The translations under genes and the position numbers were made by a program. The notes under the pieces are model-generated. The model saw only the letters and a program-made list of their open reading frames with translations, made no database searches and was not told the origin of the DNA. Below, piece by piece: positions 8,923 to 20,207 of a DNA stretch of 64,000 nucleotides. Origin of the DNA: JAZDLX01 sp964538455. Its GTDB lineage: Bacteria; Electryoneota; Electryoneia; Electryoneales; Electryoneaceae. Positions within the stretch are counted from its first letter, which is position 1; every line of letters starts with the position of its first letter. The stretch is taken from NCBI GenBank assembly GCA_964538455.1, contig CAZIDZ010000001.1, positions 62,001-126,000 of the forward strand. Direction: 5' to 3'.

Positions 8923-8983
8923 GCCGGGTTCGGAGACTCCGGCCTACATCGGCAGGGACAGTTTCAACAGCGAAACTGTCCCT
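8923..8983. repeat. Two adjacent hairpins (REP-like element) between actB and actC
   Basis: The first hairpin has GCCGG (8923-8927) against CCGGC (8939-8943), or alternatively CGGAG-A-CTCCG (8931-8941). The second is a perfect 12-base inverted repeat AGGGACAGTTTC (8954-8965) and GAAACTGTCCCT (8972-8983) with loop AACAGC. Neither is followed by a T-run on the minus strand, so it is not an obvious intrinsic terminator. Paired GC-rich palindromes in an intergenic gap look like repetitive extragenic palindromes; they might also shield or process the act messenger. Confidence 0.6.
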
Positions 8984-8991
8984 CAAAACAT

Positions 8992-12017
<3,026 letters not shown>

Positions 12018-12030
<13 letters not shown>

Positions 12031-12641
12031 GCGCTGCAGTCCTCCGGCGGGTTGATGTTGCGCTCGGCTTTGAATCTCTTGACAAACTCCGCGTGGTCAG
12101 GAGGCGGAGTCCATTCCATGTTGGTCAGCTCCGACAGCGGACGAAGATGGGTGTCCGGGTTTCGGTGGCAATCGAGACACCAGCCCATGGAGAGCGGTTT
12201 CACCTGCTCGACGACGTCCATCTGGCGCACGTTGCCGTGGCACTCGATGCAGCCGACCCCGGCCCGGAGGTGCGCCGCGTGATTGAAATAAACGTAGTCG
12301 GGGAGCTTGTCCACTCGGACCCACTCAATCGGCTTGCCGGTGTCCCAGCTCTCGCGGACCGGCAGCAGGTTCGGATTGTCAAGACCGATCTGCTTGTGGC
12401 AGTTCATACAGGTCTGGGTGGGGGGAATGTTCGCGTGGCGGCTCTGCTCAACCTGGCTGTGACAGTAACGGCAGTCCATTCCCAGGTCTCCGGCGTGTAG
12501 CCTGTGGCTGTACTTGACCGGCTGCACCGGGCGATACCCGACATCGGTGAACTTGGGTGAACCCCAGTACCAGAAAAAGAAGACGATGAACGCGATCCCG
12601 AAAATGAAGACTCCAGCGATCGCTGGAAGGAACCGGTTCAT
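12018..12641 (-). CDS. actA: Alternative Complex III subunit ActA (pentaheme cytochrome c)
   Basis: A 207-residue cytochrome with one N-terminal membrane anchor (about 5-25) and five CxxCH heme motifs at 57-61, 78-82, 131-135, 155-159 and 202-206. The last motif is almost at the C-terminus. Five hemes match ActA from characterised complexes. It is the first gene of the act cluster. I chose the ATG at 12641 because the anchor follows at once; an in-frame GTG at 12758 would add 39 charged residues without resemblance to the family. The ribosome site before 12641 is weak, so the start is less certain than the gene. Confidence 0.92.
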
Positions 12642-12783
12642 CTTCCGCGAAAAGATTTGCGCCAAGGTTCTGTTCCCTTGCTTCGGCCGCCGGATAAGGG
12701 ATATTCTTCCCCCTTCTTCCGGTTCCGCACTGGTGCTGGCAAGTGACCCGCGCCGCACCCCACATGGGTCTAGAGGGTTTCGG

Positions 12784-12831
12784 CCTGTCAGCGGTGGGTT
12801 TCCAACTGATCCTGCGAACGACGCTGACCGG
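12784..12831 (-). promoter_or_regulatory. Inverted repeat in the act leader
   Basis: CCTGTCAGCG (12784-12793) pairs with CGCTGACCGG (12822-12831), 9 of 10 positions, with 28 bases between the arms. It lies between the candidate act promoter and the actA start, so it could form a leader hairpin or an operator. Only the symmetry is seen; a regulator is not known. Confidence 0.3.
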
Positions 12832-12874
12832 CGGGCTCTGCGTTCCCAATTCTCAGGAAAAAATAACCGTTTTG

Positions 12875-12903
12875 AAAATATTCGGGACGCTTAACGATTG
12901 CAA
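12875..12903 (-). promoter_or_regulatory. actA: Candidate sigma-70 promoter of the act-cox operon
   Basis: On the minus strand TTGCAA (12903-12898) and TATTTT (12880-12875) are separated by exactly 17 bases, within a local AT-rich patch. Both boxes match 4 of 6 consensus bases. The predicted start near 12868 leaves a leader of roughly 225 bases before actA. Confidence 0.4.
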
Positions 12904-12984
12904 GCCGTAACGCCGGACAAAGCAAACTAGATGAAGCCGCGATACGGAGAGGCGTCCCCGAACCTCACTGCACGGCGCAAAGTT

Positions 12985-13002
12985 TAACTGTCCTAACTGT
13001 CC
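12985..13002. repeat. Tandem 9-base direct repeat
   Basis: TAACTGTCC occurs twice head to tail. The core ACTGTCC is also the arm end of the palindrome at 8954-8983 and nearly that of 16328-16405 (CTGTCAC). This hints that the tract is a decayed copy of the same repeat family. Confidence 0.35.
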
Positions 13003-13033
13003 AGCGCAACCGGTTCTTCAGGAGAAAACAGAG

Positions 13034-13062
13034 AACAGCGCCGCATTCGGCACGGCGCTGTT
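13034..13062 (-). terminator. Hairpin terminator after the S9 peptidase gene
   Basis: A perfect 10-base stem, AACAGCGCCG (13034-13043) with CGGCGCTGTT (13053-13062), loop of 9. Read on the minus strand it is followed by a T-rich stretch (CTCTGTTTTC). It lies 34 bases after the peptidase stop. A smaller repeat AAGTAG/CTACTT (13067-13088) lies between. Confidence 0.65.
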
Positions 13063-13095
13063 TCACAAGTAGCAGGCTGTAACTACTTGAAAAAA

Positions 13096-15696
13096 CTACT
13101 TCTTCATCTCGTCCCGCATCCGCCAGTCCCATGCGCCGGGACGGTCGCGCAGCACCTTGTCGAACCACTCAACGCGCATCAGGCGGCTCTGCAGGTAGGT
13201 GTGGCGGTTGTGCGCCAGCAGGCCGTGATCCTCGTCCGGCCAGTGGATAAACCAAACGTTCCGGTTGAGGATCTCCAGCGCGGTGTAGAGCTGATAGGTG
13301 TTGTCCGGAGGGACGTTGTTGTCGGCATCGCCGTGGGTGATCAGCACCGGCACGGTGATGTTGTTCGCGCGGTAGACCGGCGACCAGAGGATATACTTGT
13401 CGGTGGCGTTCCACGGCCAGGAACCCGCGGCGGCCATGTCATTGTAGAGGAAGCCCCAGTCGCCCTCGCCCCAGTATTCCGCCATGTCATAGATCCCGGC
13501 GTGAGCTGCACCGGTGGCGTAGGGGTAGTAGTCGGGATCGTCCTTCGGCATCGCGAGCAGGTAGACCGTCAGGTAGCCACCGTAGGAGCCGCTGGTGGGG
13601 GCGACACGTGTGCTGTCGACCGCGGGAATGTCCGCGATGATATGCCGGACACCCTGGTTGATATCACGGCTCGACAGCAGCCCCCAATCATTCGGGTGCG
13701 TGTTCGCGAACTCGTGGCCGTACCCGGCGGCACCGCGGGGCACCGGGATGTAGACAAAGTAGCCGCGGGTGGCGTACAGCTCCGAATTCCACTCGTAGCC
13801 GTCGCCGAAGCCGATCACCCCGCCGTAATAGTCGATAATCATCGGGTAGGATTTTGATGCGTCGTAGTTCAACGGGTAGTAGAGGTAGCCGGGAATCGTG
13901 ACGCCGTCGCTGTTGACGTAGTCGTAGTTCACCACTTTTGCGGCCGGTGTGATCAGGCGGCGAAACTCCGGAGAGAGGGTGATCAGCTTCGAACCTTTGC
14001 CGCTGCGCCGGTCTCCCACCCAAACGTCGGGGACGTCATTCAGCACATCACCCTGGTAGGCCACTGCGCGCACGCCCTTGTCCGTGGCGAAAGTCATCTC
14101 CTGCGCGCCGGGCGTCGCCAGGGGATACGTGGTGAAGGTGTTCTTCGTCGGGTTGTACTCCCCGACGAGAGCTTTCTTGTTGTACACACAATCGAAGAGG
14201 ATCACGCCGTCGCCGTGCCAGACTATTTCTCCGCCTCCGCCTGTTCCGTAGTAGAACATGTTGATCGCAGGTTCGAAATCGAGGGCGACATTCTTCGCAG
14301 TCCCGCTCGCCACATCCAGCAGCCAGAGGTCGCCGTCGGCGTCGTTTATCGCCGGATAGGTGTTGTCGTCTCCGGAAACCGGATAGCGTCCAGCGACAAA
14401 AGCGACCCTTTTTCCGTCCGGACTGACGGCGAACGAGGTGCTCCCGTCGCGCTGGAAACGTTCGGTGTAGAGACTGGTGGCCGCGCCTGAAACAAGATCG
14501 ATGCGAAGCAGCTCCATCACCTCGAACGGACGCTGATTGCTCGGGAGCGTGCGCATCACGATCAGCGATTTGCCATCGGCCGTCGCCCTGTATCCGTCCG
14601 GCCCGTAACGGCCCTCCCAAACCAGTACGTCGGCGTTCCCTTGCAGCCCGAGCCAGCGGATCTGGCTGTGGTTTCGCCAGTCGCTCCACCGATCCATCAG
14701 GTTCCACATCACTTTGTAGGGCATCTTGTTTTCGGGAGCCTCGACCTTCTTCACATAGAAGATCCCGCTCCCGTCTGCCGCCCAGACGAAGTCCGACGCA
14801 TCCTCCAGGCCGCGGACGACCGGGGTCAGCGAGCCGTCCGACCGGCTCCAGAGAAACAGGTCTGTTCCGGCAGAATTCGACGGCTCCGCGACCAGCAGGC
14901 GTTCGCCGGCGGGGGACCAAAGCGCCGTGGAAACGCCGTTCCCGCCCCGAGAATCCCAAACGAGTCTATTCTTCCGTATATCCCACACCTGAAGGCGCGT
15001 AATCAGGCTATCGGCCTCGCGGTCCCATGATCGCAGTACTGCCGCCAGCATCCGGCCGTCCGGGTTAAGCTCAAGATCCTTAACATTTTCCCGCAGGTAG
15101 TAGTCCCAAACGTCGAAGGGGTGGCGGGGGTCCAACGTAGCTGTCAGCGCGACCGCCCCGCTGTCCGGCGTCCAAGTGACTGTCATCGAGCCGCCCGAAT
15201 CGTCCGCTCCCGACGCGAGAACGATGCAAAGACGGCGCTTGCCCTGATCCAGTGTCGCCTCGGCCGTCATTTCGGTATCCGGCGACGACGCCTGCTCGCG
15301 CACAAGCAGCTCCTCGCCCTCGAGCCAGAGGCGGAAAGCCGGCCCTCCCTTGACCGTGAAAGACCCTTTCTGCCAGACGGGCACGTCCAGGTAGGTTGCC
15401 GCCACAAGCATGCCCGAACCCCCTGGCAGCGCGAGACTACCCTTTTTCATTGACCAGGCCTTGCCGGGCGTCAGCCGGAGAGTGGTGCTTTTGTCCGGCC
15501 AGAAGGTGAACACGTCGACCGGGGGCGAATCCAGCGTCCGCTCGACGATCCCTTTGTCCATCCCTTTTTCCACGGATCCGGAAAAAGCCACCGGCCCCGC
15601 GACCAACCAGTCCCTGACCTCCACCTGGGCCCCAGCAGCCGCGAAGGAGAGGAGTAGCAGCGCCCCTGCAAACGGAAGGATGAGAACGTGTTTCAT
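13096..15696 (-). CDS. Secreted S9-family peptidase (dipeptidyl aminopeptidase/acylaminoacyl peptidase type)
   Basis: An 866-residue exported serine peptidase. A clear signal peptide (MKHVLILPFAG... ending AAGAQ, about 1-24) shows export. The middle (about 200-570) resembles a WD40/beta-propeller domain (TolB-like repeats such as FAVSPDGKRVAFVAG). The C-terminal alpha/beta-hydrolase has the nucleophile in SGSYGG, the acid in HGDADNNVP and the His in DEDHGL, in canonical order. The residue two before the serine is Ser rather than the usual Gly (S-x-S-x-G). The ATG at 15696 has GGAG upstream; an earlier in-frame start at 15783 would bury the signal peptide. It stands alone, divergent from the next gene, with its own terminator. 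It probably degrades peptides in the periplasm. Confidence 0.9.
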   Translation of the reverse strand: MKHVLILPFAGALLLLSFAAAGAQVEVRDWLVAGPVAFSGSVEKGMDKGIVERTLDSPPVDVFTFWPDKSTTLRLTPGKAWSMKKGSLALPGGSGMLVAATYLDVPVWQKGSFTVKGGPAFRLWLEGEELLVREQASSPDTEMTAEATLDQGKRRLCIVLASGADDSGGSMTVTWTPDSGAVALTATLDPRHPFDVWDYYLRENVKDLELNPDGRMLAAVLRSWDREADSLITRLQVWDIRKNRLVWDSRGGNGVSTALWSPAGERLLVAEPSNSAGTDLFLWSRSDGSLTPVVRGLEDASDFVWAADGSGIFYVKKVEAPENKMPYKVMWNLMDRWSDWRNHSQIRWLGLQGNADVLVWEGRYGPDGYRATADGKSLIVMRTLPSNQRPFEVMELLRIDLVSGAATSLYTERFQRDGSTSFAVSPDGKRVAFVAGRYPVSGDDNTYPAINDADGDLWLLDVASGTAKNVALDFEPAINMFYYGTGGGGEIVWHGDGVILFDCVYNKKALVGEYNPTKNTFTTYPLATPGAQEMTFATDKGVRAVAYQGDVLNDVPDVWVGDRRSGKGSKLITLSPEFRRLITPAAKVVNYDYVNSDGVTIPGYLYYPLNYDASKSYPMIIDYYGGVIGFGDGYEWNSELYATRGYFVYIPVPRGAAGYGHEFANTHPNDWGLLSSRDINQGVRHIIADIPAVDSTRVAPTSGSYGGYLTVYLLAMPKDDPDYYPYATGAAHAGIYDMAEYWGEGDWGFLYNDMAAAGSWPWNATDKYILWSPVYRANNITVPVLITHGDADNNVPPDNTYQLYTALEILNRNVWFIHWPDEDHGLLAHNRHTYLQSRLMRVEWFDKVLRDRPGAWDWRMRDEMKK

Positions 15697-15844
15697 CGGA
15701 TTCTCCAATTCTTCTGCACTCGTGTCGGACAAGACGAAATCTCGTTGAAGATAGCCCCCGGCGCGCGTGGGCGCACCCTTCAACCCGGCCTCCTCACGGA
15801 GAAGATACCGGAGGAAACCGATTCGAGGAGGCTCGCCGAAATGC

Positions 15845-15850
15845 TATATT
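15845..15850 (+). promoter_or_regulatory. Possible -10 box for the coiled-coil protein gene
   Basis: TATATT is the only good -10-like hexamer upstream; no good -35 lies 17 bases before it. A start near 15857 would leave about 32 bases before the ATG at 15889. Confidence 0.25.
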
Positions 15851-15888
15851 TCCGAAAGAGAATTACAGCCTTGCAAGGGGGTAGGAGT

Positions 15889-16299
15889 ATGGCCCAATAC
15901 GACGATCCTCGAGAGGAAGATTTCGGGGAAGGCACCCACGAGGGGGATGGCTACGATTTCGACGGGACAACGTCCCAGACGGCGTGGAACCGGATCCGCA
16001 ACACCGCGGACCGGGTTGTTGCCCGCACTCTGGACTTTGCAGGAGATATCGCACAGCGCGGTTTCATCGAGGTGGAAATCGCCAGCCTCCGTGTTCGCTT
16101 GAAGACTCTCTACGCACGTCTTGGCGAGCTGGTTTTCCGAATGAAGATCGCCGAAGAGCGTGACGACATCGTCGGCGATCCTGAAGTTGTGGGTCTGTTC
16201 GACCAGATCCAAGCCACGCACAACGAGATCGCTTCGGAGCGCCACAGGCTCGAACGGCTGAAAGAGATCGCCCGCCGCGACGAAACCGCGGGGGCATGA
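15889..16299 (+). CDS. Small acidic/coiled-coil protein of unknown function
   Basis: A 136-residue protein that I do not recognise. The first 30 residues are very acidic and Gly-rich (DDPREEDFGEG); the rest is helical with heptad-like spacing, notably IEVEIASLRVRLKTLYARLGE (trimmed) around residues 63-82 and a second amphipathic helix at about 105-130. No signal peptide, Cys or metal motif is present. The ATG at 15889 has AGGGGG at good spacing; an upstream in-frame ATG at 15841 would overlap the likely -10 box. It is a single gene between a divergent peptidase gene and convergent accA. A scaffold or envelope-associated role is possible but not supported. Confidence 0.6.
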   Translation: MAQYDDPREEDFGEGTHEGDGYDFDGTTSQTAWNRIRNTADRVVARTLDFAGDIAQRGFIEVEIASLRVRLKTLYARLGELVFRMKIAEERDDIVGDPEVVGLFDQIQATHNEIASERHRLERLKEIARRDETAGA

Positions 16300-16327
16300 C
16301 GCCCGCAGGCCTGGATCCACTTGTCAG

Positions 16328-16405
16328 AAAGAGTGACAGCAATCCTTTTCCCGTTCATCCGCCGCGTTCCGGCGGTATATCGAATAAGGGTTACTGTCAC
16401 TCTTT
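16328..16405. repeat. 78-base imperfect palindrome between convergent genes
   Basis: Outer arms AAAGAGTGACAG (16328-16339) and CTGTCACTCTTT (16394-16405) are perfect. The pairing extends inwards with about 20 of 24 positions matched. A central hairpin CCGCCG (16359-16364)/CGGCGG (16370-16375) has a 5-base loop. The right arm ends in TTTTT on the plus strand and the left region gives AAAGA. It may terminate both the small gene and accA, but it is far larger than a terminator and has the nested structure of a REPIN/MITE-like element. Confidence 0.6.
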
Positions 16406-16417
16406 TTACCGAAACCG

Positions 16418-17377
16418 TCACTCCTCTTCGAACACCCCGAACCTGGCGTACTTGTCGATACGGGCCTCCACCAGAGCTTCGGGGTCCTGACCCTCCAGCT
16501 CGGAGAGGTTGCGAAGAAATGCCTCTTTAAGATTCGCCGCGGCGAGATTCCAGTCCCTATGGGCGCCTCCGAAAGGCTCTTGGATGATCTCGTCGATCAG
16601 CCCCAAATCCTTGTGATCGGCCGAAGTCAGGCGCAGCGCCTCGGCAGCTTTGTGCGCCAAGGTGGCATCGCGGTACAGGATCGAAGCGCACCCTTCCGGC
16701 GTGATCACCGAGTAGATGGAGTTTTCCATCATCAGAATCCTGTCGGCGATGCTGATTGCCAGCGCGCCGCCGGATCCCCCCTCTCCGATGACGATCGCAA
16801 TTACGGGGACACGGAGCTGCGCCATTTCGAAAAGATTGCGGGCAATCGCCTCGGCCTGGCCGCGCTCCTCCGCACCAAGACCGGGATAGGCGCCGTTGGT
16901 GTCAATCAGGGTCAGCACCGGTCGGCCGAATTTTTCCGCGAGCTTCATCACGCGAAGCGCCTTGCGGTACCCCTCCGGGTGTGGCATGCCGAAATTTCGA
17001 TCCAGGTTCTCGCGGGTCGACCGTCCCCGCTGATGCCCGATCATCACGACCTGCTTACCACCGATGCGTGCAAGGCCGGCGACAATCGCGTGGTCGTCCC
17101 GGTATCCCCGGTCACCATGAAGCTCCTGGAAGCTGTCGGCGATCAGCTGGATGTAGTCGAGGGTGAACGGACGGTTGGGGTGGCGCGCGAGCTGCACACG
17201 CTGCCAGCGCGTGAGATTGGAATACACCTCCTCACGAAGTTTCTGCGCCTTCGCCTCCAGCTGGGTGATCTCCTCGGTGATGTCCACCTCTCCATTCTGG
17301 GAAAGCTGGCGCATCTCCTCGATCTTCGTCTCCAGCTCAACGATCGGCTTTTCAAAATCAAAAATGAGTTCTCTCAT
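16418..17377 (-). CDS. accA: Acetyl-CoA carboxylase carboxyltransferase subunit alpha
   Basis: A 319-residue cytoplasmic enzyme subunit that, with AccD, moves the carboxyl group from biotin to acetyl-CoA to make malonyl-CoA for fatty acid synthesis. The N-terminal helix with LETKIEEM, the motif HQRGRSTRENLDRNFGMPHP (about 123-142) and GEGGSGGALAI (about 203-213) are diagnostic. Length equals that of E. coli AccA (319). The ATG at 17377 is preceded by GGGGAG; the longer reading frame upstream (to 17470) adds a non-homologous stretch. It is not next to accD or accBC in this window. Confidence 0.95.
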   Translation of the reverse strand: MRELIFDFEKPIVELETKIEEMRQLSQNGEVDITEEITQLEAKAQKLREEVYSNLTRWQRVQLARHPNRPFTLDYIQLIADSFQELHGDRGYRDDHAIVAGLARIGGKQVVMIGHQRGRSTRENLDRNFGMPHPEGYRKALRVMKLAEKFGRPVLTLIDTNGAYPGLGAEERGQAEAIARNLFEMAQLRVPVIAIVIGEGGSGGALAISIADRILMMENSIYSVITPEGCASILYRDATLAHKAAEALRLTSADHKDLGLIDEIIQEPFGGAHRDWNLAAANLKEAFLRNLSELEGQDPEALVEARIDKYARFGVFEEE

Positions 17378-17620
17378 GGACTCCCCGCAAAACGCCGCCC
17401 ACTCAGGCGGCGGAGCAGAAAATACGGGGTCCCTCCCCCCGATAGCAAAGCCGCTCGGACGAGTTGTCAATTCCGGAGCCGGCCTTTTGGATTGTTAGAC
17501 GAATGCGGGGCCGGATTGTGAAACAATAGCGGTTTTACTTCCCGTCATTCGACGGGATCTTGGTTTTCATCCGCCGGTTTACTACGTTCCGTGGGAGAAT
17601 TCCGCCCAGGAGGCCAATCC

Positions 17621-18544
17621 GTGATCCCGGCTGTCAGCATCATCATCCCGGCAACAAACGAACGCGAGACGCTCGAGAGAAGCCTTCCGGTGATCCTCGC
17701 CCAGGAGTACCCGGACCCGTTCGACATCCTGATCATCGATTCGGGTTCGTCGGACGGCAGTCGTGAGTGGCTGACGCAATTGGCCACGGAGGAGCCCCGC
17801 GTTCACCTCTACCTGCAGAAACCGGACGACTTTCACCACGCCGGAACACGTAACCTCGGCGTTGCCATCACCCGCAGCGAGTTGATCGTCTTCATGGCGG
17901 GCGATGCGCTTCCCCAGGGAAACCAATGGCTCGCCACCCTGCTCCAACCACTGAAGGAGGATCCGCGGATAGCGGGAGCCTACGGAAGGCAACTTCCCCG
18001 GGAAGACGCTGACACCTTCAATCGACTGCGCACGCTGTACAACTATCCAGAGGTGGGGCATGTGAAAACGCTGCACGATCCTCCAATGACCGCCAAAGAA
18101 CGCTTTTTCTTCTCGTCGGTGAACTGCTGCCTGGACCGGAAGCGGATGGGAGAAGCCCGGTTTGACGAGGGAGTCCCGGTCAACGAGGACGTTGCGCTTT
18201 CCTGGCAGCTGCTCTACTCGGGGTGGAAGCTGGCGTACGTGCCGGAAGCGGTGGTGGTACACTCGCATAATCGCAGACCACTGGAGATTCTTCGTCGTTA
18301 TTACGACAACGCCGTGACCTACAGGCACATCGGCATCCATGAACGCGGAGACCGGACACTTGTTCAAGACGCGGGCGGATTCGGGCGATTCGCTCTCCGC
18401 TGGCTGCGCGGAAAACCGTGGCGGGAATGGGTTCGTGTAGGGATGGCAATGCTGTTTGGCGCCGCAGGCCTGACTCTGGGCCGACTACACCCGGTGCTGC
18501 CACGGTTTATCGGGAGGCGCATCAGTCTCTACAGCGTGGAATGA
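17621..18544 (+). CDS. Glycosyltransferase family 2 (rhamnosyltransferase-like)
   Basis: A 307-residue GT-A fold enzyme. The N-terminus has VSIIIPATNERETLERSL and ILIIDSGSSDGS, the nucleotide-sugar-binding start of GT2 enzymes. Instead of the usual D-x-D, the region reads FMAGDALPQ (about 90-98). NCCLDRK and VPVNEDVALSWQLLYSG follow as acceptor/catalytic motifs. The C-terminal 60 residues are hydrophobic/basic, suggesting membrane association. I choose the GTG at 17621, preceded by AGGAGG at 8 bases; a GTG at 17591 is in frame but lacks a ribosome site. It converges on the polyprenol-phosphate glycosyltransferase gene and probably acts in surface-glycan assembly. Confidence 0.85.
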   Translation: MIPAVSIIIPATNERETLERSLPVILAQEYPDPFDILIIDSGSSDGSREWLTQLATEEPRVHLYLQKPDDFHHAGTRNLGVAITRSELIVFMAGDALPQGNQWLATLLQPLKEDPRIAGAYGRQLPREDADTFNRLRTLYNYPEVGHVKTLHDPPMTAKERFFFSSVNCCLDRKRMGEARFDEGVPVNEDVALSWQLLYSGWKLAYVPEAVVVHSHNRRPLEILRRYYDNAVTYRHIGIHERGDRTLVQDAGGFGRFALRWLRGKPWREWVRVGMAMLFGAAGLTLGRLHPVLPRFIGRRISLYSVE

Positions 18545-18557
18545 ACGGCAGGCGCGG

Positions 18558-19292
18558 CTAGCGTAAAAGCCCGAACATCGCCCGGAACCTGAGCTTCCAA
18601 ACCATCCAAATCGCTTCGTACACGATTTTCTTGTTCATCTTCGACTGGCCCAGCCTGCGCTCGGTAAACACGATCGGGCACTCAACCACTTTGAACCCTT
18701 TCTTCCAGATCTTGAACTTGACCTCAATCTGGAAGCTGTACCCGTTAGAGCGGATGCGTTGCAAGTCGATGGCGCGGAGAGCCCTGGACCGGATCAACGC
18801 GAAGCCGGCCGTGAGATCGCGGAAGGGCATACCCGTGGCGAAACGGCTGTACATGGAAGCGAAGTAGGAGAGCAGCAGGCGTTTCAGGGGCCAGTTGATC
18901 ACGTTGACACCGTCGACGTAGCGGCTCCCGATGACGAAGTCCGCGTTCTCCTGCTCCGCCATCCGGATCATGTGAACGAGGTCTTCGGGGTTGTGGGAAA
19001 GATCGGCATCGATTTCAGCGACGGCGTCGTACCGTTTTTCGAGCGCCCAGGTGAACCCCGCGACATACGCCGTGCCGAGCCCCATTTTGCTGTTTCTGCG
19101 GAGCAGGTGAATCCGTGGTTCGTTCCTTGACATTTTCTCGACGATATCGCCGGTTCCGTCCGGGCTGGCGTCATCGACCACGAGCACCGCGATGCGGGGG
19201 TCCGCAGCAAGCACGCGCTCAGTGACGGCAGCGATATTGTCCTTTTCATCATACGTGGGAATGATCGCCAGCAGGTTCTTGATCGATTTCAT
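18558..19292 (-). CDS. Polyprenol-phosphate mannosyl/glucosyltransferase (DPM1-like GT2)
   Basis: A 244-residue GT2 enzyme close to dolichyl/polyprenyl-phosphate mannose synthases. Visible motifs: AIIPTYDEKDNI, VVDDASPDGTGDIV, the metal-binding D-x-D in AEIDADLSHNPEDL, and IGSRYVDG. There is no C-terminal membrane extension, as in soluble DPM1 forms. The expected product is a lipid-linked monosaccharide, used by GT-C enzymes on the other side of the membrane; the DUF2723 protein upstream in the same direction is a candidate user. It follows the RmlD-like gene by 9 bases. Confidence 0.85.
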   Translation of the reverse strand: MKSIKNLLAIIPTYDEKDNIAAVTERVLAADPRIAVLVVDDASPDGTGDIVEKMSRNEPRIHLLRRNSKMGLGTAYVAGFTWALEKRYDAVAEIDADLSHNPEDLVHMIRMAEQENADFVIGSRYVDGVNVINWPLKRLLLSYFASMYSRFATGMPFRDLTAGFALIRSRALRAIDLQRIRSNGYSFQIEVKFKIWKKGFKVVECPIVFTERRLGQSKMNKKIVYEAIWMVWKLRFRAMFGLLR

Positions 19293-19301
19293 GCTTCCCC
19301 G

Positions 19302-20207
19302 TCAGTTAAACGTCGCTTCCTGTTCCCGGTACTGCCGCAGCGAACCCTCGACATCAAGAAATTGAAGTTTAAGCTCCTTTTCCGCTTTATCCACCACCAG
19401 CCCCCCCTGTAGAGGGCGGGGAGCCGGTTGATCGAGGAGCCTCGTCAGCGTCGGCTGGATCGGCTCCGGATCCAAGCCATAGGCCTCCGCAACGAGGCGC
19501 GCAAATTCGAAACGGTTGATGATCTGACGTCCCGCAACGTGGTAGAGCCCAGATCTTTTCAACGTGACCACCCTGCGGATCGCCCGCACCACGTCTCCGA
19601 CGAAGGTGACGTTAGACATCTGGTCGCTGACGACCTTGACCTCTTTCCCTTCGCGCAGTTTTCCCACCAGCCAGGAGACGAAATTTGGTTTCAGGTGGCG
19701 TCCACGGCCGAATACGGACACGGTGCGAACGACGGCGGAACCGACGCCTCCCCCAAGCACCGTGTTCTCTGCCGCCAGTTTGCTTTTGCCATAATAGGAA
19801 ATCGGGTCGGGGCGATCCAGCTCGGAATAGGGGCCGGCCTCCCCGTTGAAAACGTGGTCAGTTGAAAGCAGTACCAGGTGTGCTCCCGAGCGCCGTGCCG
19901 CTTCAATCACATTCTCGACCGCCCGCACGTTCACCTGCCAACAACGCTCCCGCGCCACCTCGCACGTGTTCAACGACGTCATCGCAGCCGAGTGAACAAT
20001 CACGCCCGGCTTGATCCGCCCGATCAACTCAACCGTTTCATCGCGCTCAGACAGATCCTGGCGATGGTAGCTGTATCCACGCAGTCCCGGAAAGAAACTG
20101 TCTTCGTGAAGGTCAATCCCATCCAACCGTTCCACGTCCGCGCCGAGCCCCTCCACCAGCGCCTGGCCGAGCAGACCGTGGCAACCTGTGACAAGAACGC
20201 GGATCAT
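19302..20207 (-). CDS. RmlD-like dTDP-4-dehydrorhamnose reductase / SDR sugar epimerase
   Basis: A 301-residue extended short-chain dehydrogenase. The Rossmann motif VTGCHGLLGQ (7-16) and the catalytic YxxxK in SYYGKSK (about 137-143) are present, as well as STDHVFNGE and the C-terminal sugar-binding region. RmlD enzymes reduce dTDP-4-keto-rhamnose to dTDP-rhamnose; the other rml genes are not here, so another nucleotide sugar (as in the MAT2B-like branch) is possible. The start overlaps purE (ATGA). Confidence 0.82.
   Translation of the reverse strand: MIRVLVTGCHGLLGQALVEGLGADVERLDGIDLHEDSFFPGLRGYSYHRQDLSERDETVELIGRIKPGVIVHSAAMTSLNTCEVARERCWQVNVRAVENVIEAARRSGAHLVLLSTDHVFNGEAGPYSELDRPDPISYYGKSKLAAENTVLGGGVGSAVVRTVSVFGRGRHLKPNFVSWLVGKLREGKEVKVVSDQMSNVTFVGDVVRAIRRVVTLKRSGLYHVAGRQIINRFEFARLVAEAYGLDPEPIQPTLTRLLDQPAPRPLQGGLVVDKAEKELKLQFLDVEGSLRQYREQEATFN

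Larger units (their letters stand above)
12642..13095. other. 454-base intergenic region upstream of actA
   Basis: No convincing gene lies here. From right to left it holds the terminator of the peptidase gene (13034-13062), a tandem 9-base repeat (12985-13002), a candidate promoter for the act operon (12875-12903), and a leader of about 225 bases with one inverted repeat (12784-12831). Short open frames here lack ribosome sites and homology that I recognise. Confidence 0.6.
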
